DNA from: Stratiolaelaps scimitus
Taxonomy: Eukaryota > Arthropoda > Arachnida > Mesostigmata > Laelapidae
Direction: 5' to 3'
NCBI GenBank assembly: GCA_019614645.1
Contig: JABWDB010000007.1
Coordinates: 2,790,001-2,854,000, forward strand
Length of the DNA: 64,000 nt
Part shown: positions 23,480 to 35,397 of the stretch, piece by piece
Numbering within the stretch: the first letter of the stretch is position 1
Layout of the letters: the number at the start of each line of letters is the position of its first letter
The notes under the pieces: generated by a model
Database searches by the model: none
What the model was told of the DNA's origin: nothing
Seen by the model: the letters and a program-made list of their open reading frames with translations, nothing else
Made by a program: the position numbers and the translations under genes

Positions 23480-23964
23480 ACAGCATTATTGTATAACTTA
23501 TTGTTTACGTTAAAAGGGATAGGATTAGACCCTATTTGTATTAGTAAATGATACTGTGCCGAATACCGTTTATGATACGAACTCTGTTGAGGGATGCAAT
23601 TGTGATGAGGAGTGTTTCTCTAGCGTTGTTTCGTGGAGAATATGATATGTGTATAATCTGTACATAAAAGTATATTGGATATAAAAAGGTACATCTGAAA
23701 TCATCGCACCAGTCTACTGTGTACTGAATTAAAATAGCTACTGCTGAGAGAATACAATAGCTTTATTACGTATAAATTATTCATTCGCAACATTATCTCA
23801 AGGAAGTTAAGGCTACATTATCTCAAGGAAGGTAAGGCAATATTATCTCAAGGAAGGTAATTTTTTACGTTCCATTGAATGCCGGTCATAATACCCCAGT
23901 GTTCGGTCATCTGTTGTAAACCTGAGCAACTGCGTAAATTATCTGGCTGCACCCTCATATTCTT

Positions 23965-25517
23965 AAACATGATGCTAAAGCTCGCATTTTCAAATTTGCC
24001 CCTAAGCCAAATTTTCGGGACCCCACAGGAGGGACCACTCATAATCCATCGGGTCAATTGGGCCTGTTTGATCAATGACAACGGTTTAGTGAGGAACTCG
24101 TTGCTATTGAGTTCTTATTGGATTTTACAGCAGCGAGGCATGATATGTATCAGACAGCGTGAGCAAAAATGCACACAAGGTTTACAGATCTTTATTTTGC
24201 TTTAATAATAACGCGTATAGATTATTATTATTATTACTATTCGTGTTATTATTGTTTATTTTATATATTTTTTTATGACGAAGCGTGAATCAGGAATCCC
24301 TAAGTCTTCAATCGGAGACACAGCCGTCCAAGTCATGTTCTCATTATTTGGTTATTTGTAATTTGATTGAAAAATAATTAGGAGTATGAAGGGGGGCAAT
24401 ATATAAAATGCATTGTATATAACTTAACCAAATAGGGCAGGCGTATCATCTCACTTCATCGCTCAACGGCATTTCTTATTTCGATTGTGATTACATATGT
24501 ATCATCATGAATATTTCGGTTTGTATCGCTCAGCATAGCAATTCATAAATAATTAACAGGCAGAAACAAAAACGCCGGGCGGACACTAACATTCTTTCTG
24601 CAAATTTTGTCTTATATGTTTTATAATATATATATATATACATAGTGTTTTGATTCCTACAAAACAGAGACTGGCCATCTGCTATTTTGAAGTCCATTTC
24701 AACGGATGGAAGCTGGGGGAGCCGGCGGAGAAACCCGCAACAGAGCTCGCTGTGGCAAGGCAATGAGAAGCAAAGAATATGAGGACAGCGAAGTAGAACA
24801 ATTACTCCAAAAAGTCTGCCAACAAGGAAGGCGATTTTCTTATAAAAGCTCTCGAGACTACGACTCTCCTTCGAATCCCGTTTTTAAGTCAGTAATGTGT
24901 ATATATATATATATATATATATGTATACGTGTACTTGATTCTCGCGTATATAGTCCAAGGTAAGCTCTGCGCATTGTCTAACACCATACCGGTAGACACT
25001 ACCCCTTCAAAACCGAATTTCCTCGCATCGTGCACATAGCCTCGAGGAGGTTTGATAGCTAACGAAAAAAAACTTCATTCTCAGATCAATCAGATGAAAC
25101 ACGAAGCAACACGGTGAATTCAGCGGGACTAACCCGTCAATTTTTCGTCACTTTGACCTGTAGGAGATAGACTCCTTCCCTCGGCACTTTATACCCTCGC
25201 GATCGCCGACCTTCTTGGGAACATCTTCTCGACCCGCCATTGCTAATAGTTAAAATAGCATCTCGACGCTCGGCCAACGAATGTGCCCGCCAAGCTACTC
25301 AGCTCCCCGCTGTCCAACATTAATGTAACTGCCACCAGGCGATACACGTTGCAGAAACGCCGCAACAGTGAAATACCCATTATATTTTAGTTATCGCGGG
25401 CGTGCCTCGCCTTCGATTTGAACATTCGCGCTCCACCAACCGCCAACCGCCCGGGCAGAAAATTGGGGGCGCTGCGATCCCCGCAATCGAGTCGGCGGAT
25501 GCTAAGCCTTCGTCGAA
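23965..25517. other. Intergenic between the duplication and RPL13A
   Basis: Unique sequence starting at the right end of unit 2. It contains short (AT)n runs near 24630-24642 and 24898-24922 and AT-rich stretches. An 85-codon open frame from 24706, with an acceptable donor-like AAGTCAGT near 24885, has no recognised similarity and is not called as a gene. Confidence 0.4.
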
Positions 25518-25524
25518 TCTTTTC
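25518..25524 (+). promoter_or_regulatory. Candidate TCT / 5'-TOP initiator of RPL13A
   Basis: TCTTTTC lies 11-17 nt upstream of the RPL13A ATG. It matches the polypyrimidine TCT initiator (Y-C+1-T-T-T-Y-Y) used by ribosomal protein genes in flies. Transcription from the C at 25519 would give a 16-nt leader starting with CTTTTC, a 5'-TOP sequence. The position is an inference. Confidence 0.5.
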
Positions 25525-25534
25525 ACCCGACGAG

Positions 25535-27593
25535 ATGCCTGGATTCACTAAGGCGGTAAGAATTTTTGCGAATATCACCAATTTTTCGCAAAATTTCAGC
25601 CTCGCCCTATTGGCCAAAAGCGTCGCTGCGATCCGAGGAACCGTTGCGGTGTAGTGATCCGCTGTAGAATCGTCGAAATGAACGTACAACGTCCGATTTC
25701 GTGTCTGTGCCTGCCACCATGTGCTCGGGTGGCCTGTTGTTGTTCACGTGGAACAGTGTTGATTTGCCAACGAGCAAAAATTGCCGTCGGTGTTGGCTTT
25801 GTGAGCTAGATGTTTCGTTGGAAACGGCGCCGTTGGAAAGTTCTTCGGAGCGCAAGAGTTCCTCTGTTGTTGTGCTTGTTGTCGTCACTGTTGACCCAAT
25901 GCTAATTGTCGTCTCCCTAATCACTGTCGTGTACACTCGTCGGAACATCGCTTGATCGTGTCCATTTATCTACTTGATTAGCGAGCCGCCGGCGGCGGCG
26001 GCGTGTGGCCAAGCGAGCTGCTCGTCGCCGTAGAGTTAACGTTGTGCGCCTTTGTCGCGTGACGGTTAACGAGACCTGCTGTGCATTGTCGATGTGAACA
26101 GACGCCAATAATCTAAACACGGTTCGTTTGCTTGCCCTTTTCGATCTCTTCTGAATTTCAGCCGGTCTACATCGACGGCAAAGGCCACCTGCTGGGTCGC
26201 CTTGCGTCCATTGTCGCCAAAACACTTCTGACGGGTAAGTGTACCACGATTTATGAATTGGCTAATGGTTGCTGTATGTTTTTGGTGCAGACCGGCTCAA
26301 ACCTATCATCTGTCAGTGGTCGATTGATTGGCTCGTTGATTCATATGGATGAAAGAATATTGTGTGTTTTGTTGGTTTCTGTTGGTGTCGGGTGTATATA
26401 TGCCATTTTGTTTTGGTGCAAGTGATGATTTCGCGATGTGCATCCGATTGTTGTTCATTGTGGCTGTCAATTACGTTGGACAGCCAAATTACAATGGCGA
26501 GGTATCTTGGGACTGCACGAAGAATTATGCTGGACCTCTAGGACCTTTCCACAGTGAAACACTCCACAGATGCACCGTCTGCTGTTCGATAGGCGATGGT
26601 GCTAAAATGAGTGAACAATATTTTTGTCATTAGCAATTAGCGTGCAGTATTAGTCTAATGTTTATTCGACTGTGCTCATTTCCTTTACGCACATCGTATT
26701 TGATTTATACTTAACCAATTTTGGTCAACTCCATGCATCAGCAGATATATGCGAGCTGCACTTAATAATTTTTCCGCGAATCTCTAGCGTTGAGCTCTCG
26801 CCTTCTGAAAGGGGAGGCCTCGCCCACCCCTGTGTCCTTCTCTTTCTCTCTATTTGTCTTACTCTCACTCGGTGGAGTTTTACCAGACCTAGTCGATCAT
26901 CACGTGACGAGATCGGTGTGTCCCAACGTGCTTCAAGTTAGATGTTGTTGTATCTTTCAGTATACCACTACCCACTAGTGCTAGCAGTAAGCCACGCGGT
27001 GCTCGTTGCAGTGATCTTAATCTCTCTCTGTGTTTGTGTATGTTGGTGTATTCGTTCATCTCGTCCCATCTTCAGGCCAGAAGGTTGTTGTAGTTCGCTG
27101 CGAGGCGTTGGACATCTCTGGCGGGATCTTCCGCAACAAACTTAAATACCTCGCCTTCCTACGCAAACGCTGCAATGTTAACCCGCAACGTGGACCGTTC
27201 CACTTCCGGGCGCCGTCCCGTATCTTCTGGCGAACAGTACGCGGCATGCTGCCTCACAAGACAGCTCGAGGCCAAAAGGCACTCGGTAACCTGAAGTGTT
27301 TCGAGGGCATTCCGCCGGCGTACGATGTCAAGAAGCGCATGGTTGTGCCCGCTGCACTGAAGGCCGTCCGATCGAATCCCCGCCGCAAGGTCTGCAAACT
27401 TGGCCGACTAAGTTCCGAAGTTGGATGGAAGTACGCGGACGTCGTGGAGACGCTCGAGGCCAAGCGTAAGGTTAAGGGCTACCTGCGTTTCAAGCTCGTC
27501 AAGCTCGAGAAGGTTAGTAATGCTCACAATAGTGTTAATCGAGGACATAAGGGATCGAATCGTCGTTTATATATATATATATATATATATATA

Positions 27594-27632
<39 letters not shown>

Positions 27633-28379
27633 TAACTAGCAATCGAACTCGTTTCTCTTATCATGTATGGTGTGAGGGTGTTGTTTTTATATTTATTGTT
27701 TTAGGCATACGACAAATAGATCTAAATTGTTCGTTCTTCATATTGTCCGAGCCTGTATTGTATGTTCATCTAGACTATTGAAGTTTCATTAAAGTTCCCT
27801 AATCCGTGACGAGAAGTAACGGTATCGACTGTCCCGGGTCGAGTCTGGCGTGATTACTTATGTGTTGTATTCTTAAGTGATTACTTATTTGATATATTCT
27901 GGCTTGCTTGAGCAGTAAGTCTCCCCTTGGCATCTTTTTGATCCATGCGCGATGTGTATTCTCACCTGTGTGGAATTTACAGATGCGATACCAATCATTT
28001 GTGCGTTGTACAAGTGACAACTGCTCATGTCTTTGTCGCTACATGAACGTCCGACATTTATTTCATCCTTTTCTATGGTGCCACCCATGTTGCTTAGGCA
28101 ATATATTTTCCCATAAAATATCCATCCCCGAGAGAAACCATTTTCTCTATGCGCTACTAATATAATATCATAATTCACACTGTGTAGCGGCTATGTAGCC
28201 TGCCGAATGGTTACAAGAGGGTCGGTCAAGGGTAGTTAAGAAGCAGATAACAACGTTGGCTAACGCGTGTGCTCTCGTTGTTCAATTTTCAGAAACTGAA
28301 AAAGCAAGCGAAGACGAGCGTCGCGAAGGAAATCGCTCCGATTCAGAAACAGTTGCTGGAGCTTGGCTACGCCTGCTAA
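25535..28379 (+). CDS. RPL13A: 60S ribosomal protein L13A (uL13), 4 exons
   Basis: Structural protein of the large ribosomal subunit in the cytoplasm. Exons: 25535-25555 (MPGFTKA), 26162-26234 ([20 protein letters not shown]...), 27076-27512 and 28293-28379, ending ...LLELGYAC. They total 205 residues, matching the usual 203-205. Conserved blocks include [51 protein letters not shown] and [11 protein letters not shown]. All junctions are GT-AG with consistent phase. Introns are 606, 841 and 780 bp; the last carries a long (TA)n tract. Vertebrate RPL13A introns host C/D snoRNAs, but I found no convincing C/D pair here. Poly(A) signal at 28417. Confidence 0.97.
27569..27629. repeat. (TA)n microsatellite in RPL13A intron 3
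   Basis: About 60 bp of TA repeats interrupted once by a G, about 57 bp downstream of the donor of exon 3. Confidence 0.95.
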
Positions 28380-28416
28380 ATAGTAGTAGGTGTACTAATA
28401 CTATTTGTGGCAGGGG

Positions 28417-28422
28417 AATAAA
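28417..28422 (+). terminator. Poly(A) signal AATAAA of RPL13A
   Basis: Canonical hexamer 38 nt after the RPL13A stop codon, giving a very short 3' UTR as is usual for ribosomal protein mRNAs. Confidence 0.75.
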
Positions 28423-28631
28423 GGACGCTGCTGTAAAATAGCACGTGTTTTCTATTCAATGATTATGAATAACATTTACAAGATAGTTTAGTTAGGTGTT
28501 ATTAGTTGTACGACTCGGCTGTAGTGAGTTTGGTAGGAATTGTTGGGTTAAGGTGCAGAAATAATTTGCACAGGTTCTTTCGAAAGAAATTCACGAACAA
28601 ATGACGGGTGGGTGCGTTAATTAGTTCGTGC

Positions 28632-31600
28632 AGACAACTGCCGGCAGGTAACTTTACGGTGCTTCCTGTATAGGGGGTTGCCGTCTCAACAACCTGCTAT
28701 AAAGTGAGATTCATTAATATGCTCTGTTGGCTGAAAATCCTTCATGAGTTATACCATGAATTGACATAACGCTCTTAACTCATATGGGACTGTCCAACGT
28801 TATATTCAACAGATACATTCAATAATCGTGCTATTAAGATAAGCAACACTAATCGAGTAATCTAGCGAATACATTTCGGTGTCCTATCAAATCTTGTGTT
28901 GTGCAGGGTGCACTCTGTGGCAAGCGTCATGGTGGCTTGCGCCAATTTAATGCCCTGCTAAAGTGAATTTGTTCTATTTTATTCCAAGCTAATAGCTCTA
29001 TTAAAGTATTAGCTGCTATGAAATGGAATACATAATGCATACACCAAATGATTGTAGCCTTCTCTATTAAATAATAATAATGTTTATTCATTTCAATTGC
29101 GGGTGAAAAAAGTACAATGGCATGTCTCGTGTGCCCTGTATCTCAAAGCCACGCAAAAAAAAACGCGTTGCTAAGCAGATCCCGTAATTAGCCAAATCTG
29201 CTACGGGTCTTACCTGCTCCGAACATCCTCTGACATAGCGCATTTTAGCATAATGTTAGATTTTTTTTATCATTTTACAAAGTCGAATCCGATGTTTAGT
29301 TGCAAGGATCATTGCGCCTCTTCGTTCCTTGTCGGTGTTCATTTCACAGAGCCTTCGAGGTCCATAGAGTCGCTACAGCAAACGAGTACTGTCATCATCG
29401 CAAACCGACAAATTCGGTGTGCGGCTTAAACGGTTCGCCAAATCGTTAATACGTCCTCATTTGGCCAAGAAAGTTTACAAACGCTGAACGTCTCTTCGAG
29501 TCGCCTAAGTACGTAGAGGACGCAGTAAACATTCCCGATTTGAGATCACAGTCTTTTGGCGGTACATGTGGCTGCAAAAGAATTCGATATTTCAATGCTA
29601 AATGAATTCCTCCGATGGAGATTACTGGACGGATGATACAACGATTGTCGAACATTTGCATTGTAAGGTAGCGAACATAGCAGTAGATTAGCATTATTGA
29701 ATCAATCCCATTAAGATGTATTGTTGGCTTAAGTAGTTTTTTTCGTAGTAGCGTATATACAACCCTTATTTACGAATGCAGCTATTGTACCGACCTGTCT
29801 AGTAATAACTGGTACTCCCAACTTGGATGATTGTCAAGCGTAAGTGTAAATTTTGCCTACTTAGGTAGCCCACGAGCCCTCTGCCTTAGTGAGAGCTATT
29901 GTATTAACTCCCGCCGAGTCTCGAAAGGCTCAACAATGCCAAGCCCGCTGAAGGATCTTCTCGGTTATCTTCGTGAAGAAGTTTCTTGCCTATGGAGTGT
30001 TCCTTTGAAAGGGTACAAAACTGAGCACTTGGTGGAAGGTGGCAGAAATGGATGTGCAGACCGGGGACCTAGCGAGCTATCATAGCAAGGTACATAACTG
30101 TTGCTGTCTGAAGGTTACCAATCCATATAGTAGATGAAATCGACAAAAAGTACCTAGTTATAATAGTAAGCATTGCATGTATTTGCTTTCTGTCGACTTG
30201 CCCAAATGGCGACTTTATATAGCAACAGCGACCGCCGTTAACAACCTGTTTGTTGGACCCACCTGCCGTTTGGCCTGAGATACAGCCAGATAGGCTGACC
30301 TGTTGGCAAAATCGATTCGGTCGATGAGCCTTTGGTCATACCTTTCTAGTCTGTGCTGGTCATATCGGCTGGGTGGGAAGCTTACGCTCTCAAAAGCACG
30401 CACCACGATCAACGAACTTCGGCAAACCTTCGACTGCTTGGTGACGAACTTCTGTGCTTTTCGCATGAGGCGAAGCTTCAACATGTGCATATGTATACCC
30501 CTTCTGCTTTTGCCAGAGCCTAAAACGTCACGTTTTGCTAGAACCCCAGCCAGCACACTATCCGCCTACTAACCAGCCGAGAAAAAATCATTTTTAAGCA
30601 CCACCCACATCTACACGCACACATACGCATAGTAACGTACGCGGTTATACGTACGCGAAGACTGGAAAACGAGGTAACAGTGTACGCCTTCCTGATACAA
30701 CCTTAAGAGGTGTATATCAATGGCCTCGTTATATTGAGATATTGGCTCAGAAGGTCGCTTGACTTTTCATGGTCAACCGTCCACTTCGTTCCAATAACAT
30801 TAACACAATCACACCCAACGACCATTTACCCAAGACTTCACATAAATCGTTTATGCTCAGAGTGAATTGTTCAATCTCTCTATCATGTAATGGAGCTTAA
30901 CTTATTATGCCTCTACAGAGAATGTTACTTTTCGATAGACGATTTTTATTTTGGCGTATATATCACTTTTTTAATACAATTCTACATATACATATTCTAC
31001 AAGGTGGATTTGTCCGCACTGGTACTCATTCCCACATTGTGTTTCCATCTAAACCATTGTGGATTAAAATGTGCAAAAATAACGGTAGACTGCACAGAGC
31101 GACTTCGGCAAAAATAGCCCTGCGCCCTGACTTGATCTTCCAACAGGCCGAATGTATTCACCCATTTTAAATCAGTCGACCTTCGCGGTTGTTTGCGGAC
31201 GCTTGATGACAGTTATCAAACAGTAGTCCAATCTAGCGCAGCAGAGTATAGTGCGATTGACCTTCCGATGACACGCATCTCGTGAGGTGAAAGATTTCTC
31301 GATCTGCGAAAATGATCTCGTTCAAGAAGATCGGGCTGTCCTTTGACAGACGGTTCGATTACATTCAGGCGAGTACAGAGCTACTTCAAAGTCTACCAGA
31401 CCAAACAGAACAAAGGCACACATGTACCAACTCTACCGGAGACGATTATTTTCCGATCGATTTTGTATCAGCAGTCATCATTCTCGGTAGCGAAGCCGAT
31501 TACAGCTTCCTCTCGTTAAACACTGACTGCAATAACATCATCCCACCCAGATGACCTGCCTATGATGAGCTGACAGTCAAGTCCGGTTTACAGGGTGGGA

Positions 31601-32225
31601 ACAATTGAGGAATAATTATCGAGTTCGACGTCTCCTCTCCTAACTAAAGTTTCCGTGCTGACTCTCGGAAAACATGTACGCATTGTTTCGATCGATGGAC
31701 CTCGAATCCCTCCGCCTAAAAGCGTACAATTGACGGTATGTACCGTATAGTAGTAAACTCGGCAAGTTTTTTCAAGGACTCAATCGTTCAGAGTGTGTTT
31801 TTCTACGAGGCTTGCCATACGAACTGGTCCATGATTTTTCCCTTCTTGATCGTTGATTTTATCGGGTTGGGTTATACGGTGGACCGACACGTAATTACTA
31901 CAATTCTGCGCAGAGTCATTGTGTATCAAAACCATGCTCAGTCTCTTCGCTGGTTTTGATACACAGTGGCTCTGATAGATAATAGGAACACAACATGGAA
32001 ATCTCGTCGTCGATGGAGTTCTTAGCTGAATGCCACGCACTTGAACAAGCCTCGTTGAGTTCTTGTTGACTCGACGAGGTCAATGGAAGGTGCAAAATCG
32101 AGACGAGACCAAGCAGACGGACGCGCCAAAACATTCCCACGCGTTGTTCGTTTACCGGTTTCGAATAAACTCACCAAGTCTAGAGATTATTCAGAACAAC
32201 ATTTCACATATTGCACAACGCCATA
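28632..32225. repeat. Imperfect tandem repeat block, unit A
   Basis: Begins with ACAACTGCCGGCAGGTAACT, which recurs at the start of unit B (32418). Matching blocks are 28632 to about 30130 with 32418-33655, about 31000-31160 with 33968-34125, and about 31765-32225 with 34232-34697. Open frames in the matching blocks are not maintained between units, so I treat it as non-coding, probably transposon-derived. No terminal repeats or transposase were recognised. Confidence 0.8.
31921..31964. repeat. Perfect 14-bp hairpin with 16-nt loop (unit A)
   Basis: The arms GTGTATCAAAACCA and TGGTTTTGATACAC are exact reverse complements. The structure is conserved in unit B at 34389-34432. A second, one-mismatch 11-bp hairpin (CCTCGTTGAGT / ACTCGACGAGG) lies downstream at 32050-32079. 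Confidence 0.9.
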
Positions 32226-32417
32226 TCGTAAAAGGTGTTCGTAAAGTTAAGTAGCCCTACGTAAAACGAAGCAAAACTTGAACGCATCGAAGGTAACTTC
32301 TGGTGGCAACTCGTGTATTCTTGCTTGTTTCGGAACATATGAATTCAGGTAGTAACCTGTACTTCAAAACAAATTTTATCACGGGGTCGCCGAACGACCA
32401 TAGCATATAGGGTGCGG

Positions 32418-34697
32418 GTACAACTGCCGGCAGGTAACTTTACGGTGCTTCCTGTATAGGGGGTTGCCGTCTCAACAACCTGCTATAAAGTGAGATTCAT
32501 TAATATGCTCTGTTGGCTGAAAATCCTTCATGAGTTATACCATGAATTGACATAACGCTCTTAACTCAAATGGGACTGTTCAACGTTATATTCAACAGAC
32601 ACATTCAATAATCGTGCTATTGAGATAAGCAACACTAGCCGAGTTATTCGGCGTCCTATCGAATCTTGTGTTGTGCAGGGTGCACTCTGTGGCAAGCGTC
32701 ATGGTGGCTTGCGCCAATTTAATGCCCTGCTAAAGTGAATCTGTTCTATTTTATTCCAAGTTAATGGCTCTATTAAAGTATTAGCTGCTATGAATGGAAT
32801 ACATAATGCATACACCAAATGATTGTAGCTTTCTCTATTAAATAATAATAATGTTTCTTCATTTCAATTGCGGGTGAAAAAAGTACTATGGCATGTCTCG
32901 TGTGCCCTGTATCTCAAAGCCACGCAAAAAAAAAACGCGTTGCTAAGCAGATCCCGTAATTAGCCAAATCTGCTACGGGTCTTACCTGCTCCGAACATCC
33001 TCTGACATAGCGAATTTTAGCAGAATGTTTGATTTTTTTTTTATCATTTTACAAGTCGAATCCGATGTTTAGTTGCAAGGATCATTGCGTCTCTTCGTTC
33101 CTTGACGGCGTTCATTTCACAGAGCCTTCGAGGTCCATAGAGTCGCTACAGCAAACGAGTACTGTCATCATCGCAAACCGACAAATTCGGTGTGCGGCTT
33201 AAACGGTTCGCCAAATCGTTAAATGTCCTCATTTGGCCGAGAAAGTTTACAAACGCTGAACGTCTCTTCGAGTAGCCGTAGAGGACGCAGTGAATTTCCC
33301 GATTTGAGATCACAGTCTGTTGGCGGTACATGTGGTTGCAAGAGAAATATACTGAATTCTCCTAACACTGCTTGAGAGCTCCGCCTCAGCGTGAGCTGTT
33401 TAGCGTTACCTAAACCACCACGTATCAAAGAGCCCGATCACGCCAAGCCCACCGAGAGAACCCGTTGGGTTGGGTGTCATCCTGAAGGAAGTTTCTTCCC
33501 TAAGGAGTCTTCCTTTGAAAGGACACACGAATTGAACACTTGGTGGAAGGTGGCAGAAATGGATGTGCAGACCAGGGAGCTAGCGAGCTATTATAGCAAG
33601 GTACATAACTGTTGTTGTCTGAAGGTTACCTATCCATATGGTAGACGAAGTATCCTTCTAGCCGGTCATATCGGCTGGATGGGTAGCTTACGCACCTATA
33701 ACATTAACACAAACATAGCTTGCAACCGGGGAAGACAGACGTAGGTGCACGGGTTCGATCGCTATCGTTGCACATTCGCATTTAAAGGGATCCGTCTTAT
33801 GAAGCAATGCCGAAAGAATTTCCATGGACGTTAAATGTTGGCTGTGAATGAGCCCGGAAAATTTACTTTGCTAACCATACCCAACGACTACTTACTGCGT
33901 CGTTCATTAACTATAGTATTTATTAAGTTGAGTAAACGAATTATGCACCTTTGTTATATGTTCAACGAGGTGAATTCGTCCGCACTGGTACTCATTCACA
34001 CATCGTGTTTTTATCTAAGCGATTGTGGATTAAAATGTGCAATAATAACGGTAGACTGCACAGAGCGACTTGGGCAAAAATAGCCCTGCGCCCTGACTTG
34101 ATCTTCCAACAGGCCGAATTTAAATTTTAAACCCATTTTAAATTATTATTAGTTCTATCGTAATGTGGTCGAGTAGCGCGAGTGCCTTCCGACGACACAT
34201 TTTATCTGCCGAGAGATGAAAGATTTCTCGGCAAGTTTTTCAAGGATTCAATCGTTCAGAGTGTGTTTTTCTACGAGGCTTGCCACACGAACTGGTCCAT
34301 GATTTTTCCCTTCTTGATCGTTGATTTTATCGGGTTGGGTTATACGGTGGACCGACACGTAATTACTACAATTCTGCGCAGAGTCATTGTGTATCAAAAC
34401 CATGCTCAGTCTCTTCGCTGGTTTTGATACACAGTGGCTCTGATAGATAATAGGAACACAACATGGAAATCTCGTCGTCGATGGAGTTCTTAGCTGAATG
34501 CCACGCACTTGAACAAGCCTCGTTGAGTTTTTGTTGACTCGACGAGGTCAATGGAAGGTGCAAAATCGAGACGAGACCAAGCAGACGGACGCGCCAAAAC
34601 ATTCCCACGCGTTGTTCGTTTACCGGTTTCGAATAAACCCACCAAATCTATCAAAATCTATCTCACGCGAACATTACACATATTGCACGACAGCATT
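32418..34697. repeat. Imperfect tandem repeat block, unit B
   Basis: Second copy of 28632-32225, shortened by internal deletions to about 2.3 kb. It differs by scattered substitutions and small indels, so it is older than the NOM1 duplication. Confidence 0.8.
34389..34432. repeat. Perfect 14-bp hairpin with 16-nt loop (unit B)
   Basis: Copy of the hairpin at 31921-31964 with identical arms and loop. Confidence 0.9.
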
Positions 34698-35364
34698 GCA
34701 AACAGAATACCTGATATTTATTGAAAATATCACAACACAATTGATCAGTGACCAACACGTAGCAATACAATGCAATACAAATTCACATTTATAAAAGGCG
34801 GTCATTACATATAGCAATTATCAACATGTCTCCCAGCGTTCGTGATGCCAACTCGAGGTATCACTCCTTAGCTCTATCTACAATTCAGAGGAAGGATATA
34901 CAAACAGTAAATAAACACGCGTACCTACACATATATGCTAGTATTACGGAGAAAGGTGTCCGTAAACAGAACGAGTTGTACATAGTGTTCGATCTCATCG
35001 CGCCATTGTATGAACACACTACCGATGAAGTCTCTACATCTTGTCTAAACGCGTACAATAAGAAACATCAGAGGACTCGTGACACAGGGTACGTCGAATA
35101 CGCCGTGAAGCGTACGTGACGAATCCGTTAGCAACAACTATAAGCACAAAGTGAGATCGTGGATCTTCATTCTTTGCACGATAATGATCAATCAATCAAT
35201 CAATCGATTACTGATCTAATTGTATCACCTAACGCGGATACTACGTTGCACGCACGTATACGCACTTACATTGATATGGACTAGAATAACATTTATAGTT
35301 AAACAACTCAGACTGTAATCAAACCCTTGGCATCGATTAATAACAATAAGAACATAACACACAT

Positions 35365-35397
<33 letters not shown>

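Larger units (their letters stand above)
14489..23964. repeat. Tandem segmental duplication, unit 2
   Basis: Direct-orientation copy of 3672-14488, shortened to about 9.5 kb. The main differences are a 1,021-bp deletion within NOM1 (equivalent to 9196-10216) and replacement of about 390 bp (7992-8385 in unit 1) by about 108 bp here (18788-18895). The right end is at 23964, after which the sequence is not duplicated. Confidence 0.93.

Noticed and set aside
24706..24963. 85-codon plus-strand frame (MEAGGAGGETRNRARCGKAM...)
   Set aside because: Ends in a microsatellite and has no recognisable domain or partner exon.
26235..27075. Possible C/D-box snoRNA in an RPL13A intron (GTGATGA near 26421), as RPL13A hosts snoRNAs in vertebrates
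   Set aside because: No CTGA D box with a terminal stem within about 150 nt; the other introns also lack a C/D pair.
33146..33428. Minus-strand frames containing KRRSAFVNFLGQMRT shared by both units of the 28.6-34.7 kb repeat
   Set aside because: The frame is broken differently in the two units (stop directly after RTY in unit A), so no conserved protein is supported.
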